Of a stretch of 64,000 nucleotides of DNA, positions 17,640 through 26,400 are shown piece after piece (position 1 is the stretch's first letter; each line of letters begins with the position of its first letter). The DNA comes from an uncultured Collinsella sp. (lineage in GTDB: Bacteria; Actinomycetota; Coriobacteriia; Coriobacteriales; Coriobacteriaceae), in assembly GCA_959027945.1 (NCBI GenBank), contig CAUFRO010000005.1:24258-88257 (forward strand), written 5' to 3'. The position numbers and the translations under genes are program-made. The notes beneath the pieces were generated by a model. That model did no database searches. It saw only the letters and a program-made list of their open reading frames with translations, and had not been told where the DNA came from.

Positions 17640-18554
17640 CTAGTGATACAAACCCGGCTGGTAGTGATACTCATTGCTCACGTGCGGGCATAGCTGCCAA
17701 AAGGCGACGGCGCTCGCCGCGGCCACGTTGAGCGAATCGACCCCGTGCGCCATCGGAATGCGCACCGCGTGGTCACAGCCGGCAATGGTCTTGGCGCCCA
17801 AGCCGGCACCCTCGGTGCCCATAAAAATCGCCAAGCGATCAATCTTCTGCAGTACAGGATCATCAAGCGAAACAGAGTCGTCCGTCAACGCCATAGCGGC
17901 ACACGAAAAACCGGCGTCGTGCAACGCGCTCAGACCATCATGCGGCCACACACGAGCCTCGCTGCCAATGCGCGTCCACGGCACCTGAAACACGGTGCCC
18001 ATGCTCACGCGGGCCGAGCGACGGTACAGCGGGTCGCAGCACGTCGGGCTGACCAAAATACCGTCAACGTTCAATGCGGCAGCCGAGCGGAAAATCGCGC
18101 CGACATTGGTGTGATCGACAATACCCTCAAGCACGCACACGCGCACCGGACGATCCCCCGCCACCTCGACGACGCCGCCCAAGAACTCATTAACCGGAAT
18201 CTGACGCGGCCGACGGAACGCCGCGAGCGCGCCGCGCGTCACGTTAAAGCCCGTCAACTGCTCCATGAGCTCCATGGAGGCCACGAACACAGGAACCGGA
18301 TCCGCGCCCTCGCGCACAACCAGGCGCTCAAAAAGCGGCATCATCTGGTCGAGCCAACGTTCGCCCAAAAGAAAGCTCACCGGCTCATATCCGGCGCGAA
18401 CCGCACGCTCGATAACCTTGGCGCTCTCGGCGATAAAGATGCCCTTTTGCGGCTCCAACACGCAGCGAAGCTCGCGCTCGGTCAGTCGCACATAGGCATC
18501 GAGCCGCTCGTCCTCGAGCGAATCAATTCGCAGAACCTCAACGGCATCAGTCAT
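17640..18554 (-). CDS. SpoU/TrmH family RNA 2'-O-methyltransferase
   Basis: SPOUT-fold methyltransferase of 304 residues. The three conserved motifs are present: NVGAIFRSAAAL (motif 1), FMGTEGAGL (motif 2) and IPMAHGVDSLNVAAASAVAFW (motif 3). The N-terminal 120 residues form a substrate-binding extension as in TsnR/RlmB-like enzymes. It probably methylates rRNA or tRNA ribose; the target cannot be set. The ATG at 18554 is chosen by homology; the ribosome-binding site (AAAGG) is about 15 bases away, longer than usual. dfrA lies 109 bases upstream. Confidence 0.9.
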   Translation of the reverse strand: MTDAVEVLRIDSLEDERLDAYVRLTERELRCVLEPQKGIFIAESAKVIERAVRAGYEPVSFLLGERWLDQMMPLFERLVVREGADPVPVFVASMELMEQLTGFNVTRGALAAFRRPRQIPVNEFLGGVVEVAGDRPVRVCVLEGIVDHTNVGAIFRSAAALNVDGILVSPTCCDPLYRRSARVSMGTVFQVPWTRIGSEARVWPHDGLSALHDAGFSCAAMALTDDSVSLDDPVLQKIDRLAIFMGTEGAGLGAKTIAGCDHAVRIPMAHGVDSLNVAAASAVAFWQLCPHVSNEYHYQPGLYH

Positions 18555-18663
18555 AGCAGCCAGCCCGCACCTTTCTTTGCAGCACCTATACAAATATCGG
18601 GGCAACGCCATGCGCCGCCCCGTCATTCATTTCAACCCGATAATACCGAAGGGATAATCGGTT

Positions 18664-19182
18664 TTACGCCTCGATGCGACGATACGTCACGAACTCATAA
18701 TCGACGCCCTCGTCACCCTCACCGGCGGCAATCGTCGCGACCCCGCTACGCTGCGCAATCTCCCACGCAGGATCGGCTTCCAAATCGGGAAAGTACGTAT
18801 CCACGACATGGACGCAGTGGTTATGCGTGACCTCGGCCTCGACGCAATACGGCAAAAACTGCCGATAGACATCGCCGCCACCGATCACCCAGGCAACGGG
18901 CTCATCGGCAACCGCGGCGAGCGCCTCGTCGATACTATGCACCACGTCGACGCCCTCGGGGGCAAAGCTCTCGTCGCGGGTGAGCACGATATTGCGGCGG
19001 TTCTTGAGCGGACGCCCGCCGGGAAAACTCAGCAGGTTCTTGCGCCCCATAATAACGGGGCAACCTTTGGTGCACGCCACAAAATGGCGCATGTCGGCGC
19101 GATTGGACACAACCATATCGCCCTCGCAGCCAATGCCCCAGTCTTCACACACAGCGACGATGGCAGAAAGCTTACACGTCAT
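18664..19182 (-). CDS. dfrA: Dihydrofolate reductase
   Basis: DHFR of 172 residues that regenerates tetrahydrofolate after thymidylate synthesis. Family motifs: IVAVCEDWGIGCEGDMVV at the N-terminus, CPVIMGRKNLLSFPGGRPL in the NADPH site, NIVLTRDE, and VIGGGDVYRQFLPYC. The ATG at 19182 has GGTGG a few bases upstream. It follows thyA by 9 bases, forming a thyA-dfrA operon in which the product of one enzyme feeds the other. Confidence 0.95.
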   Translation of the reverse strand: MTCKLSAIVAVCEDWGIGCEGDMVVSNRADMRHFVACTKGCPVIMGRKNLLSFPGGRPLKNRRNIVLTRDESFAPEGVDVVHSIDEALAAVADEPVAWVIGGGDVYRQFLPYCVEAEVTHNHCVHVVDTYFPDLEADPAWEIAQRSGVATIAAGEGDEGVDYEFVTYRRIEA

Positions 19183-19191
19183 GCCCACCAC

Positions 19192-20040
19192 CTACACCGC
19201 GATGGGAATGTTCTTGACCTGCGGGCCGTGCTCATAGCCCTCGACGATCAGGTCATCAGTCGTAAACGCGTAAAAATCATGCACATCGGGGTTAAGCGTT
19301 ACCTTGGGCGCCGCAAACTGCGGACGCTCGATAAGTTCGCGGACGATATCGACGTGACGGTCGTAAATGTGAGCATCGGCGATCACGTGCAGCAGCTCGC
19401 CGGGAATCATATCGACCGACTGCGCAACCATCATCAGCAAGATGGCGTACTGGCACACATTCCAGTTGTTCGCGGCCAAAATGTCCTGGCTGCGCTGGTT
19501 GAGAATCATGTTAAGTGTGGGCTTATCGTCCTGCGGACGCTGCGTGACGTTATAGGTCACGCTGTACGCGCACGGGTACAGGTGCATCTCGGACAGGTCG
19601 CTAAACACATAGGTGTTCGTCATAATGCGGCGGCTGTACGGCGTGTGCTTAAGATCGTACAGTACTCGGTCCATCTGGTCGAAATCGCCCTCGGCATAAT
19701 GGCTCTTCTGGCCAATCTGGTACCCGTAGGCCTTGCCGATGGAGCCGGTCTCGTCGGCCCACTCATCCCAAATATGGCTGTTGAGGTCATGGACGTTATT
19801 GGACTTCTTTTGATAGATCCACAAAATCTCGTCCATCGCAGACTTAAGCGCCGTGCGGCGCAGGGTGAGCGCAGGGAACTCCTCGCGCAGGTCGTAGCGC
19901 GCCGTAACGCCAAAGTTTTTAATGGTATAGGCAGGAGTGCCGTCCTCCCACACCGGACGGACCTTTTGGCCCTCGGTGGTGGTGCCATGGTCCAGAATGT
20001 CGCGGCACATGGATACAAACTGTTGATCAGCTTTGCTCAT
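19192..20040 (-). CDS. thyA: Thymidylate synthase ThyA, Bacillus/phi3T-like type
   Basis: Folate-dependent thymidylate synthase of 282 residues converting dUMP to dTMP. Catalytic Cys is in MHLYPCAYSVTY, dUMP-binding in NQRSQDILAANNWNVCQY, and DAHIYDRHVDIV near the C-terminus. The N-terminal half (DGTPAYTIKNFG, WIYQKKSNNVHDLN, HIWDEW, GKAYGYQIG) resembles the Bacillus subtilis ThyA / phage phi3T form more than the E. coli form, recalled from family knowledge. ATG at 20040 with GGAGG 4 bases upstream; the open frame continues upstream only by chance. A TACAAT -10 box lies at 20075-20080 on the minus strand. Confidence 0.95.
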   Translation of the reverse strand: MSKADQQFVSMCRDILDHGTTTEGQKVRPVWEDGTPAYTIKNFGVTARYDLREEFPALTLRRTALKSAMDEILWIYQKKSNNVHDLNSHIWDEWADETGSIGKAYGYQIGQKSHYAEGDFDQMDRVLYDLKHTPYSRRIMTNTYVFSDLSEMHLYPCAYSVTYNVTQRPQDDKPTLNMILNQRSQDILAANNWNVCQYAILLMMVAQSVDMIPGELLHVIADAHIYDRHVDIVRELIERPQFAAPKVTLNPDVHDFYAFTTDDLIVEGYEHGPQVKNIPIAV

Positions 20041-20074
20041 TGACCCTCCTGTCAGTCGCCTACAAGCGAGATTC

Positions 20075-20080
20075 ATTGTA
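20075..20080 (-). promoter_or_regulatory. Candidate -10 box of the thyA-dfrA operon
   Basis: TACAAT on the minus strand, 35 bases before the thyA start; the -35 hexamer (about TGTGGG) is poor. Confidence 0.45.
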
Positions 20081-20123
20081 GCCCAGGCGCACGCGGCCCC
20101 ACAGCCCAAACATAAACCCTCAT

Positions 20124-20143
20124 TTTCTGACATATGCCAGAAA
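20124..20143. promoter_or_regulatory. Palindromic operator candidate 1 (distal)
   Basis: TTTCTGACATATGCCAGAAA, a 20-base near-perfect palindrome (one central pair differs). It lies just upstream of the -35 region of the DUF134-NifX gene and shares the core CTGACATATGNCAG with a second site downstream. Confidence 0.7.
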
Positions 20144-20148
20144 TTCCT

Positions 20149-20176
20149 TGCGCAAATCCGCACGTTCGCTATTCTA
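20149..20176 (+). promoter_or_regulatory. Candidate promoter of the DUF134-NifX gene
   Basis: -35 TTGCGC (20148-20153 region), 16-base spacer, -10 TATTCT; it sits exactly between the two palindromic operator candidates. Moderate match. Confidence 0.5.
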
Positions 20177-20180
20177 TTGT

Positions 20181-20194
20181 TGACATATGTCAGA
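20181..20194. promoter_or_regulatory. Palindromic operator candidate 2 (proximal)
   Basis: TGACATATGTCA is a perfect 12-base palindrome (20181-20192) at the expected transcription start, 15 bases before the ATG of the DUF134-NifX gene. Same core as the site at 20124-20143. Confidence 0.72.
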
Positions 20195-20206
20195 TTTGGA
20201 GAGTGT

Positions 20207-20971
20207 ATGGCAGGAAGACGAGAAAAATTACGCCGCGTTGGGATCATCCCCGAATACCGCGGCTTTACTCCCGACGGCCTTGCCAGTGGAGACGCCATCG
20301 ACATGACGATCGACGAACTCGAGGTGCTGCGCCTGTGCGACCTGGAAGGCCTTAACCAAGAGGCAGTCGCACAGCAGATGGGCATCGCGCGCGCCACGGT
20401 GGCGGCTATTTGCAGCCGAGCACATCGTAAGGTGGCAAACGCGCTGGTCAACGGGCGAGCGCTCAGTATCGAGGGCGGCAATATCGCATACTCCCCCATC
20501 ACCACGACAACGGCCGCATGGCCAGCAAAGGAGGTCAGCACCATGAGGGTGGCAACGACGTACGACAACGGCAACATCTTTATGCACTTTGGCCGCAGCG
20601 AACAGTTCAAGATCTACGACATCCAGGATGGCAAGGTGCTCAACGAGCAGGTCGTAGGCACCGGCGGCACCGGTCACGGCGCATTGGTGGGCCTGCTTAC
20701 CAACGGTGGCGTTGACACGCTCATCTGCGGCGGTATCGGCGGAGGCGCCATCAACGCGCTCACCCAGGCCGGCATCACGGTCTATGCGGGCGCCCAGGGC
20801 AGCTGCGATGCCTGCGTCGAGGCCCTCATTGCCGGCACGCTCGCGCAGACCGGCGAGGCCACCTGCGGCTGCCATGTCCACGACCACGAGCACACCCATG
20901 AGCATGGCGAGTCCTGCGGCTGCCACGGCCATCACGACCACGACGGACATGAGGGCTGCAGCTGCCACTAG
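20207..20971 (+). CDS. DUF134 DNA-binding domain fused to NifX/NifB-type domain, Cys/His-rich tail
   Basis: Protein of 254 residues with three parts. Residues 1-90 are a DUF134 domain (EYRGFTPDG, TIDELEVLRLCDLEGL, then the helix-turn-helix NQEAVAQQMGIARATVAAIC). Residues about 109-220 are a dinitrogenase iron-molybdenum cofactor type domain (MRVATTYDNGNIFMHFGRSE, ICGGIGGGAINAL, GSCDACVEALI), a fold that binds metal-sulfur clusters. The tail is a run of His, Cys and Asp (CGCHVHDHEHTHEH...CSCH). ATG 20207 has GGAGAG upstream. This reads as a metal- or cluster-sensing regulator, perhaps autoregulatory through the two palindromes flanking its promoter. No nitrogenase genes are nearby. Confidence 0.9.
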   Translation: MAGRREKLRRVGIIPEYRGFTPDGLASGDAIDMTIDELEVLRLCDLEGLNQEAVAQQMGIARATVAAICSRAHRKVANALVNGRALSIEGGNIAYSPITTTTAAWPAKEVSTMRVATTYDNGNIFMHFGRSEQFKIYDIQDGKVLNEQVVGTGGTGHGALVGLLTNGGVDTLICGGIGGGAINALTQAGITVYAGAQGSCDACVEALIAGTLAQTGEATCGCHVHDHEHTHEHGESCGCHGHHDHDGHEGCSCH

Positions 20972-21025
20972 CGGCAAGCACCTCGACGTCAACACGCTTC
21001 CGCGCGTGCGACAACCTGCGAACAA

Positions 21026-21065
21026 ACGGCGTAGGCCGCCTGGAGTACCATCCAGGCGGCCTACG
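21026..21065. terminator. Bidirectional hairpin between DUF134-NifX gene and ffh
   Basis: GGCGTAGGCCGCCTGG and its complement CCAGGCGGCCTACGCC form a perfect 16-pair stem with an 8-base loop; U-tracts are poor on both sides. Separates two convergent genes. Confidence 0.75.
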
Positions 21066-21087
21066 CCATACACGACTCAACCAGTCG

Positions 21088-22563
21088 TTACTTCTTATTG
21101 CGCATCTGCGCTTCCATCTGGCGCAGCAGCTCCATATCGGACTTGGGGCCGCCCGTACCCAGGCCGCCCATGCCGCCCAGACCCATAGCGTCCAGGCCAG
21201 GGATATTGGGCATGCGCATCTTCTTGCCCTTCTTACCCTTTTTGCCCTTCTTGCCGCCGGCCTGCGCCTGATTGGCCATCGTGCGCATACGGCCCATCAT
21301 CTTGTTCATCTCGCCCCACTGCTTCATAAGGCTGTTGACCTCGGTGGGGGTTACGCCGGCTCCCTTGGCAATACGGGCGCGGCGCTGGCCGTTGATGATG
21401 GAGGGACGCAGGCGCTCTTCCTTGGTCATCGACATGATGATGGCCTCGTTCTTATCGAAGATCCCCTCGTCCAGGTTGCCGCCCATCTGGTTGAGCGCAC
21501 GCTGACCACCGGGGAGCATGCCCAGGATACCCTTCATGCCGCCCATCTTCTTGACGGCTTTCATCTGGTCGAGCATATCGTTCATGGTGAAGCCCTCGCG
21601 CAGCATACGCTCGGCAGCCTCAAGCTGCTCTGCATCGGCTGCCTCCTGGGCCTTCTCGATAATGCCGACGACGTCGCCCATGCCTAAGATGCGCTTGGCC
21701 ATGCGATCGGGATAGAACGGCTCAAGCGAATCGGGTTTCTCGCCCATGCTCACAAACTTGATGGGCTTGCCGGTCACCTGGCGCACGGAAAGCGCGCCGC
21801 CGCCACGGGCATCGCCATCGAGCTTGGAGATAATCACGCCGTCAAAGTCGGTGCGCTCGGCAAACGTCGAGACCACGTTGACGATATCCTGGCCGGTCAT
21901 GGCATCGACGACCATCAGCACCTGATCGGGCTTGACGGCCTTCTTGATATCCACGGCCTCCTGCATCATCTGCTCGTCGATCTGAAGACGACCGGCGGTA
22001 TCGACGATGACTACATCGCGCAGGTGGTCGACTGCCTCCTGGATGGCACCCTTGGCGATATCGACCGGGTGCTCGCCGTCGCCGCGGAAGACCGGCACGC
22101 CGATCTCTCCACCGAGTGTGGCCAGCTGGTCGGCAGCGGCGGGACGGTAGACGTCGCACGCGGCGAGCAACGGCGAGCGGCCCTGCTTCTTGAGCTGGTA
22201 GGCCAGCTTTACGGCCGCCGTGGTCTTACCGGAGCCCTGCAGGCCCACGAGCATGATGACATTGGGAATGCGGTTGCTAAAGACGAGCTTGCTCTCGGTG
22301 GAGCCGAGCATCTCGGTGAGCTCGTCGAGCACGATCTTGACGACGTTTTGCGCCGGCGACAGTGACTCCATGACCTCGGCGGTCATGCAGCGCTCCTTGG
22401 TCTTGGCGACGAACTCCTTGACGACCTTGAAGTTGACGTCGGCCTCGAGCAGCGCCATGCGAATGTCGCGCATGGCCGAGGTAATGTCGGCCTCGGTCAG
22501 CTTACCCTTGCCACGCAGGCGGTCAAATGTGTCGTTGAGGCGATCGCTCAGGGAATCAAACAC
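21088..22563 (-). CDS. ffh: Signal recognition particle protein Ffh
   Basis: SRP54-type GTPase of 491 residues that recognises signal sequences on ribosomes and delivers them to FtsY. NG domain motifs: GLQGSGKTTAAVKLA (G1), DTAGRLQIDEQM (G3), ISKLDGDARGGGALS (G4/G5). The M domain from about residue 300 is methionine-rich (NDMLDQMKAVKKMGGMKGIL), with a C-terminal lysine-rich stretch (GGKKGKKGKKGKKMRMP) for 4.5S RNA. It is the last gene of the long minus-strand block and follows ftsY by 10 bases. Confidence 0.97.
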   Translation of the reverse strand: MFDSLSDRLNDTFDRLRGKGKLTEADITSAMRDIRMALLEADVNFKVVKEFVAKTKERCMTAEVMESLSPAQNVVKIVLDELTEMLGSTESKLVFSNRIPNVIMLVGLQGSGKTTAAVKLAYQLKKQGRSPLLAACDVYRPAAADQLATLGGEIGVPVFRGDGEHPVDIAKGAIQEAVDHLRDVVIVDTAGRLQIDEQMMQEAVDIKKAVKPDQVLMVVDAMTGQDIVNVVSTFAERTDFDGVIISKLDGDARGGGALSVRQVTGKPIKFVSMGEKPDSLEPFYPDRMAKRILGMGDVVGIIEKAQEAADAEQLEAAERMLREGFTMNDMLDQMKAVKKMGGMKGILGMLPGGQRALNQMGGNLDEGIFDKNEAIIMSMTKEERLRPSIINGQRRARIAKGAGVTPTEVNSLMKQWGEMNKMMGRMRTMANQAQAGGKKGKKGKKGKKMRMPNIPGLDAMGLGGMGGLGTGGPKSDMELLRQMEAQMRNKK

Positions 22564-22573
22564 TGGTTACTCC

Positions 22574-23491
22574 TTAGTTGGACTCGCCCACCAGGGCGCG
22601 GCAGAAATCTTTGGCATTGAACTCCTGCAGGTCATCGACCTGCTCGCCCACGCCGATGCGCAGGATGGGAAGCTTGAGCTTCTCGGCCACGGCCATGGCG
22701 ATACCGCCCTTTGCCGTGCCGTCGAGCTTTGTCATGATAATACCGTCCAGACCCAGCGCCTCGTTAAACTCGAGCGCCTGGTTGAGGCCGTTTTGGCCCG
22801 TTGCGGCATCGATCACGAGCACGACATAGACGGGCATGGGGCCGGCGGCCATATTGGCGGCGCGCTTACGGGTCACATTGACCACCTTGGCAAGCTCGCG
22901 CATGAGCTCGGGGCTCGTGTGCAGACGACCGGCGGTATCGATGAGCACCAGGTCGCTGCCGCGCTTGTCGGCCTCGTCGAGCACGTCGTAGCAAACACTT
23001 GCCGGGTCGGAGCCGCGGTCGCGCTTGATGACGGGGACGCCAGCTCGCTGGCCCCACACATCGAGCTGCTCGATAGCTGCAGCGCGGAAGGTATCGGCCG
23101 AACCGATCACGACGTTCTTGCCGCGGGCGGCCATGGCGCTCGCGATCTTACCGACCGTCGTGGTCTTGCCGGCACCGTTAATGCCCACAAACAGCACGCA
23201 GCTCGGCGTATCGGAGAACGGATCGCGCTCGATGGGCACAAAGTGCTGCTCAAGCTGCTCGGCCAGGGCGCGACGGAGTTGCGGGGCGGTCTTGAGGTTC
23301 TTCTTAGCCGCGGCATCACGCAGGTCATCGGAGACCTTTATGGCGACCTCGGCGCCCATGTCACCCATGACGAGGGTGTCCTCAAGGTCCTCCCAAAAAT
23401 CCTCGTCGACCTCGCCGCCAAAGTAGAAGACCTCGTTGAGGGCCTCGCGGCTGCGCTCAAGTCCGCGCGAGAGAGCATCGAAGAATCCCAT
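22574..23491 (-). CDS. ftsY: SRP receptor FtsY
   Basis: SRP-family GTPase of 305 residues, the membrane receptor for Ffh. G1 is GINGAGKTTTVGKIA, G3 DTAGRLHTSPELM, G4 MTKLDGTAKGGIAMA. The acidic N-terminal A domain seen in E. coli is absent, so this is the short form common in Gram-positive bacteria. The start overlaps the smc stop by one base (23491), so smc-ftsY are coupled, and ffh follows, putting both halves of the targeting system together. Confidence 0.96.
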   Translation of the reverse strand: MGFFDALSRGLERSREALNEVFYFGGEVDEDFWEDLEDTLVMGDMGAEVAIKVSDDLRDAAAKKNLKTAPQLRRALAEQLEQHFVPIERDPFSDTPSCVLFVGINGAGKTTTVGKIASAMAARGKNVVIGSADTFRAAAIEQLDVWGQRAGVPVIKRDRGSDPASVCYDVLDEADKRGSDLVLIDTAGRLHTSPELMRELAKVVNVTRKRAANMAAGPMPVYVVLVIDAATGQNGLNQALEFNEALGLDGIIMTKLDGTAKGGIAMAVAEKLKLPILRIGVGEQVDDLQEFNAKDFCRALVGESN

Positions 23492-26400
23492 TATGCATTC
23501 ACGACCTTTCCGGTTTCGCGATCGAGTTTTTGCGAGACGACGCGACTGACGCCGTCGGCTTGCATCGAGACGCCATAGAGGACGTCAGCGTCCTCCATAG
23601 TACGGCGCTGATGCGAAATGACCAAGAGCTGCGTATCGGAACGCAACACATCGAGCGCGCCGATGAGCTTGGACAGGTTGGCGTCATCGAGTGCCGCCTC
23701 GACCTCGTCCAGCACATAGAACGGCACCGTGCGCGTGCGGTACACAGCAAAGAGGAGGGCGAGCGCCGTCAGGCTCTTCTCGCCGCCCGACATGAGCATC
23801 ATCTTGGTGATGCGCTTGCCGCGCGGCTGCGCCACGACCTCGATACCCGTCTCGGCAGGATGCTCGGGATCGGTCATCTCCAGATGAGCCTGGCCGCCCG
23901 GGAAGAGCATAGCGAAGATCTCGCGGAAGTTCGCGTCGACCTTCTCAAACGTCACCAGGAACGCCTTGCGCATCTTGCGATCAATGGCCACCGTGATCTT
24001 GGTGAGCGCCTTGCGTGCGCTCTCCAGATCGGCCAGCTGCTCCTCGATGTAGTCGGCGCGGCGCTTGAGCTGCTCGTACTCCTCCATGGCAACTTGGTTA
24101 ACGGGACCAAGGTTGTTGATCTGGCGCACAAGCTGGTTGAGTTCGCGCTCGGCGGCATCGCGGTCCGTGGGCGCCGGAAGCATGAGCGCTTCCTCGAGCA
24201 CCGTCGTGCCATCGGCGGTAATGGCCTTGATGGCAGCCTCGACCTGCACCTCGAGCTTGCCACGCGCGACCTTGAACTCGTTTTGCGTCGCCGTGGCGGC
24301 ATCAACCCGCTCCTTGGCACGGGAGACCTCGGCCTTGGCATCCTCGATGGTCTTCTTGAGCGAAGCGGAGTCCGCCTCCTCCAGAGAGGCCTGGTCACGC
24401 AGGCGCGCTGCCCAATCCGACGCGCGTTCCAACAGGGCAGAATAGCGTTCGTGCATGGGATCGACGCGCAGGCGCAGCAGCTCGAGCGAGCGCGAAGCCT
24501 GGCGTGTTCCGCGGATACGACGGTCAATGCCCTCAAGACGATGCTCCAAGTCGGGCACACGGCCCTTCAGCGAACGCAGGCGTTCGCTCGTCTGGGCTAG
24601 GCGAACCTTGGCGTCGGCGAGCTTGCCGGCAGCCTCGGAATCGTCACGGCGAACGCGGTCGAGTTCGTCGTTAGCCTCGGCAATCTGCAAGCCCAGATCG
24701 CTTGCCTGCGCACGGGCCTCGTCACGCGAACGGGTGAGCTCGTCCACGCGCGGGCGCGCAGAGCGAACGGCCTCGGAGGCCTGCTCGCGGCGCTTGGAGA
24801 TGCGCACGCGCTCGACCTCGGCATTGTTGGCGCTTTGCTCCAAGCGGCCGATCTCGGAGAGCAGCGAGCGGCGCTCGCCCTCAAGACGAGCGATCTCGCC
24901 GGCGGCATCGCCCTCGGCAGCACGCGCTTCCTCAACGGCCGCATTGGCCTCGACGACCTGATCCGACACATGCTCAAACACGGCAGCCAGATCGGGCTCC
25001 AGGCCCTCCAGCTCGCGAATGCGACGCTTGCGCTCCAGAGCACCCGAGGCCTCGCCGGCATCTAGCCCCACACGCACCAGGCCGCCACAGCTTACGCGGG
25101 CGCCATCGGGAGTCACGTAGGTCACACCGTCAACGACCGGCGCCGACAGCGCGGCAGCAAGATCGTCCACTACGTAATATCCGCCGAGCAACGCCTCGAC
25201 GACGGGACCGTAGCCTGCGCGCACGGACAGACGATCAACCAGACGGGTACCGGCAGCGCCCTCAGCGGCGGTAGAGCCGCTCACGCCGCGCGCCACCAGC
25301 AGCGCCTCGCCCGAAGCCTTCTTCTGGTCCAGAGCGGCACGACCGGCACGCTCAAGCGCGGACGTATCGTCGAACAGCAGCGCATCGATATCGCCGGCGA
25401 GCAATTGCTCAACCAAGCCCTCAAGCTCGCGCGGGGCCTCGAGCACGTCGCCCAGACGACCCGAGACATCATCGCCCAGCGCACCCACCAGACGGCTCAC
25501 CAGCGGCGAGCTGTCAGCCATGCGGGCATCGAGTTTCTTTTGGCTGGCAAGCTCCGAGCGCACCTCGGATAACTTGTTGCGCGCCTCACTCTCGCGGGCA
25601 CGCAGGTCCTTCAGGGCCGCGCGTGCCGCCTCGGCGGCCTCACGCGCATCGACCTGAGCCTGGCGCGCTTCCTCAAGAGCGCCCTCAAGCTCCTCGGCGC
25701 GGTCACGACGGCTCTCGAGCGAAGCCGTGACCTCCTCGAGCTGCTCGTCAATCTGCTCCAGACGCGAGGCATACATGTTGTCCTCGACCTCGGCGTTGGA
25801 AAGCGAATCCTTCACCTTGGCGAGCTCGAGCGCGGCGTTATCGGCCGCACGCTGCACATCGCGCTGTTCGCGCGTAAGCTGCGAAATCTGGTTGTCGAGC
25901 GCAACGCGACGCTCATGGAGCTCGGCGGCAGCAGGACCGGCGGCATCGACATCCTCCTGGGCCTGCATGTGCGCGCCAGTCACTTCCTCAAGCTGGGCGC
26001 GCGCATCCTCAAGCTCCTCGACAACACGACGACGCTGATGCTCGGAACTCGAGATCTGGCCACGCATGTCGGACAGGCGCGACACCATGTTGTGGCCCTT
26101 TTCCTCGAGCAGACGCATGTCGGAGTTAATGCGACCGACCACATCTTGCATATGGCGACGCTGCTCGCCCAGGTCGCCCACAAACAGGCCCTTTTCCTCG
26201 AGCATGACCTGGAGCTTCTCGAGCTCGCGCTCCTTCTCGCCCAAGCGGTACTGCGCGAGCTCAAGCTCGGCGGCACCTTCCTTGGAGCGGCTCTCCAGAT
26301 CGTTCCACTGCGACTGCAGCGACCGCAGCTCGTCGACGGCCAGCATCTGCGTAAGCTCGTTCGCGCGCGAGGACAGCTCTTTGTACTTGCGCGCGCGATC

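Noticed and set aside
20041..20610. Upstream extension of the thyA frame
   Set aside because: Would cover the thyA promoter and the divergent DUF134-NifX gene; ThyA homology and the GGAGG site fix the start at 20040.
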